Of a DNA stretch of 64,000 nucleotides, positions 51,475-61,340 are shown in pieces. The DNA comes from Bacillota bacterium (GTDB lineage: Bacteria > Bacillota > Clostridia > Lachnospirales > Lachnospiraceae): the NCBI GenBank assembly GCA_023415055.1, contig JAEZLZ010000103.1, positions 1 through 64,000 on the forward strand. Direction: 5' to 3'. Each line of letters starts with the position of its first letter. The stretch's first letter is position 1. Below the pieces are notes generated by a model. It ran no database searches. It worked only from the letters and a program-made list of their open reading frames with translations, and was not told where the DNA came from. Position numbers and translations under genes: made by a program.

Positions 51475-52215
51475 CTATACGCTGACCGAAACCTTCTTCC
51501 CGTTACTCTCAAATATCTCTCTTGCCTGTGCAACGAGAGCCTTATCCGGTTCCTTCGTATCCGATAACGTATAGGATAACCCCATTTCCTTCCACTTATA
51601 TTCACCCATCTTGTGGAAGGGAAGCAATTCAATTCTGGATACATTCGGATAAAGATCCAGATGGTCGGAAAGCTTCCTGACACTATCCAGATTGTCTGTA
51701 AGTCCCGGTACGAGTACATAACGGATCCAGGTCTCAATTTTATTCTCGCGAAGGTAATTCAATAGCCTTAGCGTTGGATCTAATGGCACACCGGTTACCT
51801 CTTTATAGACAATCGGGTCATAATTCTTAATATCAAGCAGTACCAGATCGGTATAACGAAGCACCTCCTGTACTGCCTCATTCCAGATAAAACCGGAGGT
51901 ATCAATAGCAACGGAGATTCCCTGACCTTTCAGCTTCTTTACTACCTCAAGAATAAACTCCGCCTGAAGCAGGGGCTCGCCGCCGGTAAAGGTCACTCCG
52001 CCGCGGGAGAAATCCATATATGATTTATATTTTATGATCTCCTCATATAGCTGGTCCGGGGTATATTCCGTACCTTTATGAACCTCCCAGGTATCCGGAT
52101 TATGGCAGAACCGACAACGAAGCGGACATCCTTGCAGGAATACGACAAAACGAATTCCGGGACCATCTACCGTTCCGAAGCTTTCTAACGAATGAATTCG
52201 TCCCAGTACACTCAT
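51475..52215 (-). CDS. pflA: Pyruvate formate-lyase activating enzyme
   Basis: A 246-residue radical SAM enzyme that installs the glycyl radical in PflB. The 4Fe-4S motif CPLRCRFCHNP (C-x3-C-x2-C) is near residue 30; the SAM-binding GGVTFTGGEPLLQ and the PFL-recognition region follow. It is the second gene of the operon, 31 bases after pflB. Length and motifs are complete. Confidence 0.96.
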   Translation of the reverse strand: MSVLGRIHSLESFGTVDGPGIRFVVFLQGCPLRCRFCHNPDTWEVHKGTEYTPDQLYEEIIKYKSYMDFSRGGVTFTGGEPLLQAEFILEVVKKLKGQGISVAIDTSGFIWNEAVQEVLRYTDLVLLDIKNYDPIVYKEVTGVPLDPTLRLLNYLRENKIETWIRYVLVPGLTDNLDSVRKLSDHLDLYPNVSRIELLPFHKMGEYKWKEMGLSYTLSDTKEPDKALVAQAREIFESNGKKVSVSV

Positions 52216-52246
52216 ATATCAGCTCTCCTTTCATCCCTTCCCATTC

Positions 52247-54475
52247 CTAACGTTCGTGGAAGGTACGATTGATTACATCCAACTGCTGCTCACGATTTAA
52301 TTTAATGAAATTAACCGCATAGCCGGATACTCGAATGGTCAGCTGAGGATATTTTTCCGGGTGCTCCATTGCATCCAACAGCGTCTCACGATCAAATACA
52401 TTGACATTGATATGATGTCCTTTGCTGTGGAAGAAGCCATCCAGCAGATCCTTCAGATTCTCCTTGCGTTCCTCCAGGTTCTTACCTAAAGCCTTCGGTA
52501 CGATAGAGAAGGTGTAGGAGATACCGTCCTCCGCGTGACGATAAGGAAGCTTGGCAACAGAAGCCATCGATGCGATTGCACCCTTCTTGTCTCTTCCATG
52601 CATCGGATTGGCACCAGGTGCGAAGGGCTCTCCCGCCTTACGTCCATCCGGAGTACTTCCTGTTTTCTTACCGTACACCACATTAGAGGTAATTGTCAAG
52701 ACAGAAAGGGTCTGCTTTGCATTACGGTAGGTCTTAACCTTGCGAAGCTTATTCATGAATTTCTCAACGATATCAATTGCAATTTGATCAACGCGGTCAT
52801 CATTATTACCGTAAGCAGGATATTCTCCTTCGATCTCATAATCCACTGCAAGTCCTGCCTCATTGCGTATTACCTTAACCTTCGCAAACTTGATCGCAGA
52901 TAAGGAGTCCGCAACAACGGAAAGTCCGGCGATACCACAGGCTTCGGTACGAAGGATATTGATATCGTGAAGAGCCATCTGAAGACGCTCATAATTATAT
53001 TTGTCATGCATGTAGTGAATTACATTCAGAGTATTGATATAAAGCTCAGACAACCAATCCAGAGTCTGATCGAACTTTGCCATCACCTCATCATAATTCA
53101 AATAATCTCCGGTGATTGGAGCAAACATCGGGCCTACCTGATCTCCGTAGATCTCATCCTTACCGCCATTGATGGCATAAAGCAATGCCTTTGCCAGGTT
53201 TGCACGAGCTCCGAAGAACTGCATCTGCTTACCGATACGCATCGCAGATACACAGCAGGCAATACCGTAATCATCTCCCCAGACATCACGCATGATATCA
53301 TCACTCTCATATTGGATTGAACTGGTATCGATGGATACCTTTGCACAATACTTCTTGAAAGACTCCGGTAAGAATACGGACCAGAGTACAGTCAGGTTCG
53401 GCTCCGGCGCAGGTCCCAGATTGGTAAGAGTATGGAGAATACGATAACTGCTCTTGGTTACCAGAGTACGTCCGTCCAGTCCCATACCACCGATGGATTC
53501 CGTAACCCAGGTAGGATCTCCGGAGAACAAATCATTATAGGAAGGGGTACGAAGGAAACGAACCATACGAAGCTTCATAACGAACTGATCCATCAGCTCC
53601 TGAATCTCCTCTTCGGTAATCAATCCATTTCTTAAATCTCTCTCATAATAGATATCAAGGAAGGTGGTAACTCTGCCTAAACTCATTGCTGCACCGTCCT
53701 GCTCCTTGATTGCACCTAAATAGGCGAAGTAAGTCCACTGAGTAGCCTCAAAGGAATTCTTCGCAGGTTTGCTGATATCATAGCCATAGGAAGCAGCCAT
53801 AACCTTAAGCTGCTTTAAGGAATCAATCTGCTCACTGATTTCTTCGCGTAACCGAATGTCAGGGGATTCTAAGATTGGAATCTCTAGGAGCTTCTTTTCC
53901 TGCAGCTTTTCTTCAATCAAAAAGTCAACACCATATAATGCAACTCTTCGATAATCACCGATGATCCTGCCTCTGCCATAAGCATCCGGAAGACCCGTGA
54001 TAATACCGGTATGTCTTGCTTTCTTCATTGCATCAGTATAAGCGTCAAAAACACCATCATTGTGTGTTTTTCTATTCTCGGAATAAATCTCTTCTGTCTT
54101 TTTATCTAATTTATAGCCATACGATTCCAGTGCATTCTTTACGACACGGATACCGCCGTTTGGCATAATACCACGTTTCAGAGGCTTATCGGTCTGGTAG
54201 CCTACGATCAGCTCCATCTCTTTATCAAGATATCCTGGGCCGAAGGCGATGATCGTGGAAGGCTTCTCTGTCTCTGCCTCCAGAATCCCCTTCTTATTCT
54301 CCTCCTTCATCAGCTCCATTACCTTGTTCCAGAGCTTGGTGGTTCGTTCGGTCGGTCCTGCAAGGAAGCTCTCATCTCCCTCATAAGGTGTATAATTATG
54401 CTGAATGAAACTCCTTACATTGACATCTGTCATCCAACTACCTGGTTTAAATTCATACCATTCCTGTTTTGCCAT
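52247..54475 (-). CDS. pflB: Pyruvate formate-lyase (formate C-acetyltransferase)
   Basis: A 742-residue glycyl-radical enzyme making acetyl-CoA and formate from pyruvate, the main anaerobic route for pyruvate. The two catalytic cysteines are in YGIACCVSAMRIG (about residue 407) and the radical Gly in IRVSGYAVNFIKL (about 716). It is the first gene of pflBA. A CRP/FNR-type palindrome lies about 120 bases upstream of the ATG, so redox or catabolite control is plausible. Its presence marks the organism as fermentative and oxygen-sensitive. Confidence 0.97.
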   Translation of the reverse strand: MAKQEWYEFKPGSWMTDVNVRSFIQHNYTPYEGDESFLAGPTERTTKLWNKVMELMKEENKKGILEAETEKPSTIIAFGPGYLDKEMELIVGYQTDKPLKRGIMPNGGIRVVKNALESYGYKLDKKTEEIYSENRKTHNDGVFDAYTDAMKKARHTGIITGLPDAYGRGRIIGDYRRVALYGVDFLIEEKLQEKKLLEIPILESPDIRLREEISEQIDSLKQLKVMAASYGYDISKPAKNSFEATQWTYFAYLGAIKEQDGAAMSLGRVTTFLDIYYERDLRNGLITEEEIQELMDQFVMKLRMVRFLRTPSYNDLFSGDPTWVTESIGGMGLDGRTLVTKSSYRILHTLTNLGPAPEPNLTVLWSVFLPESFKKYCAKVSIDTSSIQYESDDIMRDVWGDDYGIACCVSAMRIGKQMQFFGARANLAKALLYAINGGKDEIYGDQVGPMFAPITGDYLNYDEVMAKFDQTLDWLSELYINTLNVIHYMHDKYNYERLQMALHDINILRTEACGIAGLSVVADSLSAIKFAKVKVIRNEAGLAVDYEIEGEYPAYGNNDDRVDQIAIDIVEKFMNKLRKVKTYRNAKQTLSVLTITSNVVYGKKTGSTPDGRKAGEPFAPGANPMHGRDKKGAIASMASVAKLPYRHAEDGISYTFSIVPKALGKNLEERKENLKDLLDGFFHSKGHHINVNVFDRETLLDAMEHPEKYPQLTIRVSGYAVNFIKLNREQQLDVINRTFHER

Positions 54476-54712
54476 AATACTTCATCCTTTCCACCGTCTT
54501 CCACGGCACTATGTTTTCATCATAAAAAGTCATTGGTAAATCATACCTTGGGTAATTTACACCTTATTCTTAACATGATATCAAAATAATTACTGTGATT
54601 TAAATCACGAAATGAGCCTAAAATTATTTCCAATAGTTATCAAGTGACTCCATTTTAGTGTTCCTCATCCATGGCTTTTGTATTATAGAACAAACTATGC
54701 ACAGATACAAGA
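54476..54712. promoter_or_regulatory. pflB upstream region with CRP/FNR-type palindrome
   Basis: GTGATTT-AAATCAC (54595-54608) is a perfect 14-base palindrome resembling CRP/FNR family sites (TGTGA...TCACA). A minus-strand -10 TATGAT (54540-54545) places it near -68. The rest of the 300-base gap up to gltD holds the gltD terminator. Confidence 0.5.
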
Positions 54713-54746
54713 AGAGAATGCTGCAAAATCATCTGCAGCATTCTCT
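54713..54746 (-). terminator. Terminator of gltD
   Basis: AGAGAATGCTGCA (54713-54725) pairs with TGCAGCATTCTCT (54734-54746), loop of eight bases; TCTTCTTG follows on the minus strand. It lies 34 bases after the gltD stop codon. Confidence 0.85.
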
Positions 54747-54779
54747 CCACTTCTGTATGATATATTCTAAACACCTGAA

Positions 54780-56282
54780 TTAGGCCAAATTACTATAGCC
54801 AATCAGACTCTTGTCAACCGCCTTCGCTGCCTCGCGACCTTCACGGATTGCCCATACAACCAGGGACTGTCCGCGATGCATATCGCCTGCCACAAAGATC
54901 TGATCCACATTCGTTTGATATCTGCCTGCATCGGTTTTCACATTCGACCTTGCATCAAGTTCGAGACCAAATGCTTCTGCTACATAAGACTGCGTCCCTA
55001 AAAAGCCTGCCGCGATTAGTACCATATCGACCTCGACAATGGTCTCACTTCCGGCAACCTCAGTCATTATCATACGCTTGGTAGCTTCATCCTGTTTATT
55101 TTCCAGATGGACGATCACAGCCTTACATAGATTACCCTGTTCATCTGCTACGAATTCCTTCACTGTCGTCTGATAGAGTCTGGGATCATTGCCAAAGGTA
55201 TCGATGGCTTCCTCCTGACCATAATCTGTCTTGCAAACCTTAGGCCATTCGGGCCAGGGATTATTCTCCGCCCTGGCTTCCGGAAGCTTTGGAAGCATCT
55301 CGAGCTGTATTACACTGACCGCTCCCTGCCTGATCGAGGTGCCAACGCAGTCATTACCGGTATCTCCGCCGCCGATGACCATAACCTTCTTACCTTTCGC
55401 ACTCAGGGTAAAATGATCCATCTCTGTGACCTTAGTTGTTCCTGTGTCGAGTAGGTCCTTTGTTGCTGCTTTCAGATAATCTACAGCAAAAAAGATACCC
55501 TTTGCTTCTCTGCCCGGTACCTTGATATCTCGGGGGTTAGAAGCGCCACAGGCTAAGATGATACGGTCATATTCCTTCCTAAGCTTGCTTGCCTTATAAT
55601 TACCGCCGATGTCCGCACCTGTAACAAAGATAACACCTTCCTCCTTCATGATATCAATTCTACGGTCAATGACCCATTTCTCCAACTTCATATTCGGTAT
55701 CCCATACATCATTAAGCCGCCGATCCGATCGGAACGTTCAAATACGGTTACCAAATGACCACGTTTATTCAATTGATCTGCTGCTGCAAGACCTGCAGGA
55801 CCGGAACCGATGACTGCCACCTTCTTGCCGGTACGTATCTGCGGAGGATTCGCTTTCATATAACCTGCTTCATAACCGTATTCTGCTATTGCGTATTCAT
55901 TGTCCTTGATTGTCACCGGATCACCGTTTAGTCCGCAGGTGCAAGCCGATTCACAGGGAGCAGGGCAGACTCTTCCGGTAAATTCCGGGAAATTGTTAGT
56001 CTTCATCAGACGGGATAGGGACATCTTCATATTGTCTCTGTACAAAAGATCATTCCATTCAGGTATCAGATTCTGCAGTGGACACCCCGAAGCCATCCCT
56101 CCAAGGATCATGCCGGACTGGCAAAAGGGTACGCCACATTCCATACAGCGTGCACCCTGGCATTTGCGTTCCTCCATGGACAGAGGCTGATGGAATTCAT
56201 CAAAATGCTGTAATCTATTCTTCGGTGGCTCAGCATAGTTCTGAGCTCTTTTATATTCCATAAATCCGGTTGGTTTTCCCAT
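54780..56282 (-). CDS. gltD: Glutamate synthase, small subunit
   Basis: A 500-residue NADPH-dependent subunit. The N-terminal part has the Cys-rich ferredoxin-like region CMECGVPFCQSG and GRVCPAPCESACTCG for 4Fe-4S clusters; FAD site VIGSGPAGLAAADQL (about 156) and NADPH site VIGGGDTGNDC (about 295) follow. It passes electrons to GltB. The gene lies 160 bases after gltB, with a long hairpin between them. AAGGAA precedes the ATG. Confidence 0.96.
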   Translation of the reverse strand: MGKPTGFMEYKRAQNYAEPPKNRLQHFDEFHQPLSMEERKCQGARCMECGVPFCQSGMILGGMASGCPLQNLIPEWNDLLYRDNMKMSLSRLMKTNNFPEFTGRVCPAPCESACTCGLNGDPVTIKDNEYAIAEYGYEAGYMKANPPQIRTGKKVAVIGSGPAGLAAADQLNKRGHLVTVFERSDRIGGLMMYGIPNMKLEKWVIDRRIDIMKEEGVIFVTGADIGGNYKASKLRKEYDRIILACGASNPRDIKVPGREAKGIFFAVDYLKAATKDLLDTGTTKVTEMDHFTLSAKGKKVMVIGGGDTGNDCVGTSIRQGAVSVIQLEMLPKLPEARAENNPWPEWPKVCKTDYGQEEAIDTFGNDPRLYQTTVKEFVADEQGNLCKAVIVHLENKQDEATKRMIMTEVAGSETIVEVDMVLIAAGFLGTQSYVAEAFGLELDARSNVKTDAGRYQTNVDQIFVAGDMHRGQSLVVWAIREGREAAKAVDKSLIGYSNLA

Positions 56283-56360
56283 ACTTATACATTCCTTTCT
56301 TCACATCCGTCTTCGCATCCTGAGCAATTACCAGATGAATTGCCATAAGGTTGATTTCTT

Positions 56361-56433
56361 GAAGGGTTTTGCGTTCAATATCTGACACTATTGGGGAATA
56401 GCTATTGTCTCTCCCCTTCCCGCAAAACCCCTT
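56361..56433. repeat. Long hairpin in the gltB-gltD intergenic region
   Basis: AAGGGTTTTGCG (56362-56373) pairs with CGCAAAACCCCTT (56421-56433), with an inner GGGGAAT...TCTCCCC stem. It may act as partial terminator or RNA-stability element between gltB and gltD. Confidence 0.6.
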
Positions 56434-56441
56434 ATAATGAT

Positions 56442-59400
56442 TTATTTCTTGGTATTTGCGAAGAATGCTTCGATCTGTGCCTGTTCGCTGCTGAGTCCCT
56501 TTTCCTCCATTAATACTATGGTCTGCAGCATTCGTCTGTAGTCATGAGGAATGATTTTCTTAAATTTCGGCAGATAAGCTGCGAAGTTCTCCAGGATCTC
56601 CTTGCCTTTGGGTGAGTTCGTATATTTTACATGTTCTGTAATCATTTCCTTCAATTCAAGTACATCATATTTCTCTGTCACTGCTTCAAAGGATACCATT
56701 CCTTTATTCAGCTTCTTATATAAATCACTGTCTTCATCCAGCACATAAGCGATACCACCACTCATACCTGCAGCAAAATTCTTACCTGTCTTACCGAGTA
56801 CAGCCACTCTGCCACCGGTCATATATTCACAACCATGATCGCCGACGCCTTCTACGACAGCGGTTGCACCGGAGTTACGGACACAGAAGCGTTCTCCAGC
56901 CACACCGTTGATATAGGCTTTACCACTGGTTGCACCGTAAAGAGCAACATTACCGATGATGATATTTTCATCTGCCTTGAACTTGCTATTCTTCGGAGGA
57001 TAAGCAACCAGCTTACCGCCGGATAAGCCTTTTCCAAAATAGTCGTTACTGTCACCCTCCAGCTCAATTGTTAATCCCTTGGGAATAAATGCGCCAAAGC
57101 TCTGTCCTCCGCTCCCGCAGGCTTCGATTACGTAAGTATCTTCCTTTAAGGTGGTTCCATGCTTTCTGGTTATCTCTGAACCAAGGATGGTAGCAAAAGA
57201 ACGATCCGTGTTACCAACCTTCAGTTTCACCTTTTGAGTATGTTTTTCTGATAGCTTGAACTTCTTTAGAAGTATCTTCTCATCCATGGTATTCTCGAGC
57301 TCAAAATCATAGATTTGGGTAGGATCATAATGGCAACCCTCACCCTTTTCGATAAAAGGATTGTTGAGTATCGCACTTAGATCTACGGTCTTCGCTCTTT
57401 CATCCTGTAGGATGGTATCCTTCATCCGAAGTAAATCTGTACGACCAACCATCTCATCCATCGTCCTAAAGCCTAACATTGCCATATACTCACGAAGCTC
57501 CTGCGCAACAAATCGCATAAAATTTTCCACATATTCCGGCTTACCCTTAAAGTTTTTACGAAGTTCCGGATTCTGAGTAGCGACACCAACCGGGCAGGTA
57601 TCCAGATTACATACACGCATCATCACACAGCCTAAGGTTACAAGCGGGGCAGTTGCAAAACCGAATTCCTCGGCTCCAAGCAGAGCTGCGATCGCTACAT
57701 CGCGACCGGTCATCAGCTTCCCGTCGGTCTCAATCACTACCTTCGTACGAAGTCCATTCATGATCAAGGTCTGATGAGTCTCAGCCAGACCCAATTCCCA
57801 AGGCAGACCTGCACTGTAGATGGAAGTTCGGGGTGCTGCACCGGTACCGCCGTCATAGCCGGAGATCAGGATAACTCCTGCTCCTGCTTTGGCAACACCT
57901 GCTGCGATTGTACCAACCCCGGCTTCCGATACCAGCTTCACTGAAATACGTGCGTCTTTGTTCGCATTCTTTAAATCATAGATTAATTGTGCCAGATCCT
58001 CGATGGAATAAATATCATGGTGCGGAGGCGGTGAAATCAAGCCTACGCCGGGTGTAGAATGTCTGGTCTTTGCTATCCAGGGATAAACTTTCTCCGCAGG
58101 AAGCTGACCGCCTTCTCCGGGCTTCGCCCCCTGAGCCATCTTGATCTGTATCTCACGTGCACTCACCAGGTATTCGCTGGTTACACCAAACCGACCGGAG
58201 GCAACCTGTTTGATTGCAGAACATCGGTTCAAACCATCCTCGCTGATCTTCAAGCGCTCCAGGCTCTCTCCGCCCTCACCACTGTTTGATTTACCTCCCA
58301 GGTGGTTCATTGCAATCGCCAGAGCCTCATGCGCTTCTTTAGAGATGGAGCCATAGCTCATCGCACCGGTCTTGAAACGTTTTACGATAGATTCAATGCT
58401 TTCTACCTCATCAAGGGAAATTCCCTGTTCCGGATACCGGATATCGAGCAGTCCTCTCAGGTTAATCTTCTCCTGTTCTGCGGTTACTTCTTTTGAGTAT
58501 TCCTTAAACATGTCATAGCTTCCGGTACGGGTTGACTGCTGTAGCAGATGGATCGTCTTCGGATTATACAGATGCTCCTCTTTTCCGCTGCGCAGCTTAT
58601 GGGATCCGGCACTTTCCATAGTCAGATCAAGATTTAATCCCAGAGGATCAAAGGCCTTAGAATGAAGCTCATCTACCTGTTGTTCCATTTCCTTTAATGT
58701 AATTCCTCCGACACGGCTAACCGTACCGGTAAAATACTTATCAATGATCTCTTTACTGATACCGATAGCTTCAAATATTTTCGAACCCTGATAGGATTGA
58801 ATGGTCGAGATACCCATCTTGGAAGCAATCTTGATAATTCCCTTAATGACTGATTTATTATAATCATCCACTGCTGCATAATAGTCCTTATCCAGCATGT
58901 TGTTTTGAATCATCTGACGGATGGTCTCCTGTGCAAGGTAAGGATTTACTGCACATGCACCGTAGCCTAGGAGGCAAGCAAAGTGATGAACATCTCTCGG
59001 CTCCGCACTTTCTACAATCATTGCCAATGCCGTTCTCTTCTTGGTTCTTACCAGATGCTGCTGCAAGGCAGACACCGCAAGCAGGGATGGTATTGCTACA
59101 TGGTTCTCATCCACACCACGATCCGATAGGATCAGTATATTAGCACCTTCTTTATAGGAGCGATCTGCCTCTAAGCATAGGTGATCAATCGCTTTCTCTA
59201 AGGAGGTATTCTTGTAATAGATCATCGGAAGAACATCCACTTTAAAACCGGATTTCTTCATATATTTGATTTTAAGTAAATCAGTATTGGTTAGGATCGG
59301 ATTATTCACCTTGAGTACCTTACAATTTTCCGCCTTCTCCTCGAGGATATTTCCGTCTTCTCCGATGTAAACACTGGTTGCAGTTACAATCTCTTCCCGG

Positions 59401-60998
59401 ATTGCATCGATCGGTGGATTGGTAACCTGAGCAAAGAGCTGCTTAAAGTAGCTGAACAGCGGAGGATTATTCTTAGACAATACCGGAATTGGTGAGTCTA
59501 CACCCATGGCTGCCACAGCCTCCATACCGGAGGAAGCCATCGGAAGAATGGTCGTTTTATAATCCTCATAGGTATAACCAAAGGCTTTCTGAAGCCTTGC
59601 AAGCTCTTCTTCTGTGTATTCCATTACCTTTTTATTCGGAATATGAAGCTCCTTCAGCATGACCAGATTAGAATCCAACCACTCACCATAAGGTCTGCGT
59701 TTTGCGTAGCTGTTCTTCAGATCCTCATCGTCGATCAGGCTGCCCTTGATCGTATCCACCAAAAGCATCTTACCGGGACGAAGTCTTTCCTTCTTTATAA
59801 TCTTCTCTGCAGGGATATCCATCACACCTACTTCGGAGGAAAGAATCAGGTAGTCATCGTTGGTGATATAATATCTGGAAGGTCTTAGACCGTTACGATC
59901 AAGTACTGCGCCCATGATATCACCGTCCGAGAACAGAATGGAAGCAGGACCATCCCAGGGTTCCATCATTGTCGCATAATACTGATAAAAATCCGCCTTC
60001 TCACGGCTGATTGCCGAGTCATTGCTCCAAGGCTCCGGAATTGTGATCATCACTGCCAGTGGAAGCTCCATGCCGCTCATCACCAGGAACTCCAAGGTAT
60101 TATCCAGCATCGCTGAGTCGGAGCCTTCCGTATTCACAACCGGTAATACCTTGTGTAGCTCTCCCTTCAGATGTTCGGATTCCATCGTCTCTTCTCTTGC
60201 TAACATCTTATCGGCATTACCGCGGATGGTGTTAATCTCACCGTTATGCACAATTAACCGGTTCGGGTGGGCTCTTTGCCAGCTGGGATTCGTATTGGTG
60301 GAGAATCTTGAGTGTACAATTGCAATCGCACTCTCGTAATTCTCATTCTGAAGGTCTTCAAAAAAGAGGCGCAGTTGTCTCACCAAGAACATTCCTTTAT
60401 ATACGATGGTTCTGCTCGAAAGCGAAACCACATAAGTGTTATCATTACTCTGTTCAAAGATTCTTCTTGCAATATAGAGCTTGCGGTCAAAATCCAGACC
60501 TTTTGCCACATTTGCAGGTTTTTGAATGAAGCATTGCATAATATGAGGCATACACTGGAAGGCTCTCTCCCCGAGTGTCGCCGGCTTAATCGGGACCTCC
60601 CTCCAACCGAGGAATTTCATACCTTCTTTTTCTATAATAATTTCGAACATCTTCTTTGCCTGATTACGACTTAGTTCATCCTGCGGAAAGAAAAACATAC
60701 CAATGCCGTATTCGCGCTCGTTCCCTAATTCAATTCCGAGCGGTTTCACCACTTCAGAGAAGAATCGATGAGATATCTGAAGAAGAATACCAACACCGTC
60801 ACCGGTTTGACCATTGGCATCTTTACCAGCACGATGTTCCAGGTTCTCAACAATCTTCAATGCATTCACTACTGTCTCGTGGGTCTTGATTCCCTTCATA
60901 TGAACCACTGCACCGATACCGCAATTGTCATGCTCAAACCGGGGGTCGTAAAGACCTTGGGGAACCTGTGTTACTTCCTCTCTGACGCTATCCTTCAT
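56442..60998 (-). CDS. gltB: Glutamate synthase, large subunit
   Basis: About 1518 residues: N-terminal glutamine amidotransferase class II domain (nucleophile Cys in DNCGIGAVVHMKG, after a propeptide of about 25 residues), central domain, FMN-binding synthase domain with GGKSNSGEGGE and TGAAPRTS, 3Fe-4S cysteines in CVMMRVCNLDTCPVG, and the C-terminal GXGXG domain. It transfers ammonia from glutamine to 2-oxoglutarate. The ATG at 60998 is used because GGAGG is seven bases upstream; an earlier in-frame start would read from the leader hairpin. First gene of gltBD. Confidence 0.96.
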   Translation of the reverse strand: MKDSVREEVTQVPQGLYDPRFEHDNCGIGAVVHMKGIKTHETVVNALKIVENLEHRAGKDANGQTGDGVGILLQISHRFFSEVVKPLGIELGNEREYGIGMFFFPQDELSRNQAKKMFEIIIEKEGMKFLGWREVPIKPATLGERAFQCMPHIMQCFIQKPANVAKGLDFDRKLYIARRIFEQSNDNTYVVSLSSRTIVYKGMFLVRQLRLFFEDLQNENYESAIAIVHSRFSTNTNPSWQRAHPNRLIVHNGEINTIRGNADKMLAREETMESEHLKGELHKVLPVVNTEGSDSAMLDNTLEFLVMSGMELPLAVMITIPEPWSNDSAISREKADFYQYYATMMEPWDGPASILFSDGDIMGAVLDRNGLRPSRYYITNDDYLILSSEVGVMDIPAEKIIKKERLRPGKMLLVDTIKGSLIDDEDLKNSYAKRRPYGEWLDSNLVMLKELHIPNKKVMEYTEEELARLQKAFGYTYEDYKTTILPMASSGMEAVAAMGVDSPIPVLSKNNPPLFSYFKQLFAQVTNPPIDAIREEIVTATSVYIGEDGNILEEKAENCKVLKVNNPILTNTDLLKIKYMKKSGFKVDVLPMIYYKNTSLEKAIDHLCLEADRSYKEGANILILSDRGVDENHVAIPSLLAVSALQQHLVRTKKRTALAMIVESAEPRDVHHFACLLGYGACAVNPYLAQETIRQMIQNNMLDKDYYAAVDDYNKSVIKGIIKIASKMGISTIQSYQGSKIFEAIGISKEIIDKYFTGTVSRVGGITLKEMEQQVDELHSKAFDPLGLNLDLTMESAGSHKLRSGKEEHLYNPKTIHLLQQSTRTGSYDMFKEYSKEVTAEQEKINLRGLLDIRYPEQGISLDEVESIESIVKRFKTGAMSYGSISKEAHEALAIAMNHLGGKSNSGEGGESLERLKISEDGLNRCSAIKQVASGRFGVTSEYLVSAREIQIKMAQGAKPGEGGQLPAEKVYPWIAKTRHSTPGVGLISPPPHHDIYSIEDLAQLIYDLKNANKDARISVKLVSEAGVGTIAAGVAKAGAGVILISGYDGGTGAAPRTSIYSAGLPWELGLAETHQTLIMNGLRTKVVIETDGKLMTGRDVAIAALLGAEEFGFATAPLVTLGCVMMRVCNLDTCPVGVATQNPELRKNFKGKPEYVENFMRFVAQELREYMAMLGFRTMDEMVGRTDLLRMKDTILQDERAKTVDLSAILNNPFIEKGEGCHYDPTQIYDFELENTMDEKILLKKFKLSEKHTQKVKLKVGNTDRSFATILGSEITRKHGTTLKEDTYVIEACGSGGQSFGAFIPKGLTIELEGDSNDYFGKGLSGGKLVAYPPKNSKFKADENIIIGNVALYGATSGKAYINGVAGERFCVRNSGATAVVEGVGDHGCEYMTGGRVAVLGKTGKNFAAGMSGGIAYVLDEDSDLYKKLNKGMVSFEAVTEKYDVLELKEMITEHVKYTNSPKGKEILENFAAYLPKFKKIIPHDYRRMLQTIVLMEEKGLSSEQAQIEAFFANTKK

Positions 60999-61030
60999 AT
61001 CGAAACCTCCATTATCAAAAGCTATAACAA

Positions 61031-61074
61031 AGGGCGCTTTTAGGCTTATCAATTGATAAGTCTAAAAACGCCCT
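61031..61074 (-). promoter_or_regulatory. Leader hairpin of gltB
   Basis: AGGGCGCTTTTAGGCTTATC pairs with its complement across 61031-61074 (one mismatch, small AATT turn). It begins about nine bases after the predicted transcription start and ends about 33 bases upstream of the gltB ATG. It may be an mRNA-stabilising 5' stem or a regulatory element; with a GTTTTATT run on the plus strand it could also stop opposing transcription. Confidence 0.65.
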
Positions 61075-61089
61075 CGTTTTATTGCGTTG

Positions 61090-61118
61090 ATTATAATATA
61101 TTATTATGCATTATGCAA
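61090..61118 (-). promoter_or_regulatory. Promoter of gltBD
   Basis: Minus-strand TTGCAT (61113-61118), 17-base spacer, TATAAT (61090-61095). Predicted transcription start is near 61083. Confidence 0.65.
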
Positions 61119-61275
61119 GTATATTTTTCGAAAAAGTATTGGTAATTATTAATTTTTTAAATTATAAATAAAATTAACCTAATTTATTAATGTTCCGGTG
61201 TGCTTTTAATTAATAATATTAAGTTCCATTTCCATAAGAATGGCATTTGACGCAAAGGAAAGGATCCGCTATCAT

Positions 61276-61302
61276 TAACTTATCTTATTGAATTGTCGAT
61301 AT
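61276..61302 (+). promoter_or_regulatory. Sigma-D (flagellar) type promoter
   Basis: TAAC (61276-61279), 15-base spacer, GTCGATAT (61295-61302). The Bacillus sigma-D consensus is TAAA-N15-GCCGATAT; ten of twelve bases agree. About 40 bases upstream of the FliK-like gene at 61341. The rest of 61119-61275 is AT-rich and featureless. Confidence 0.45.
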
Positions 61303-61340
61303 AACTTTTATGATAGAAAACAAGGAGGAAGAGGCGGCAG

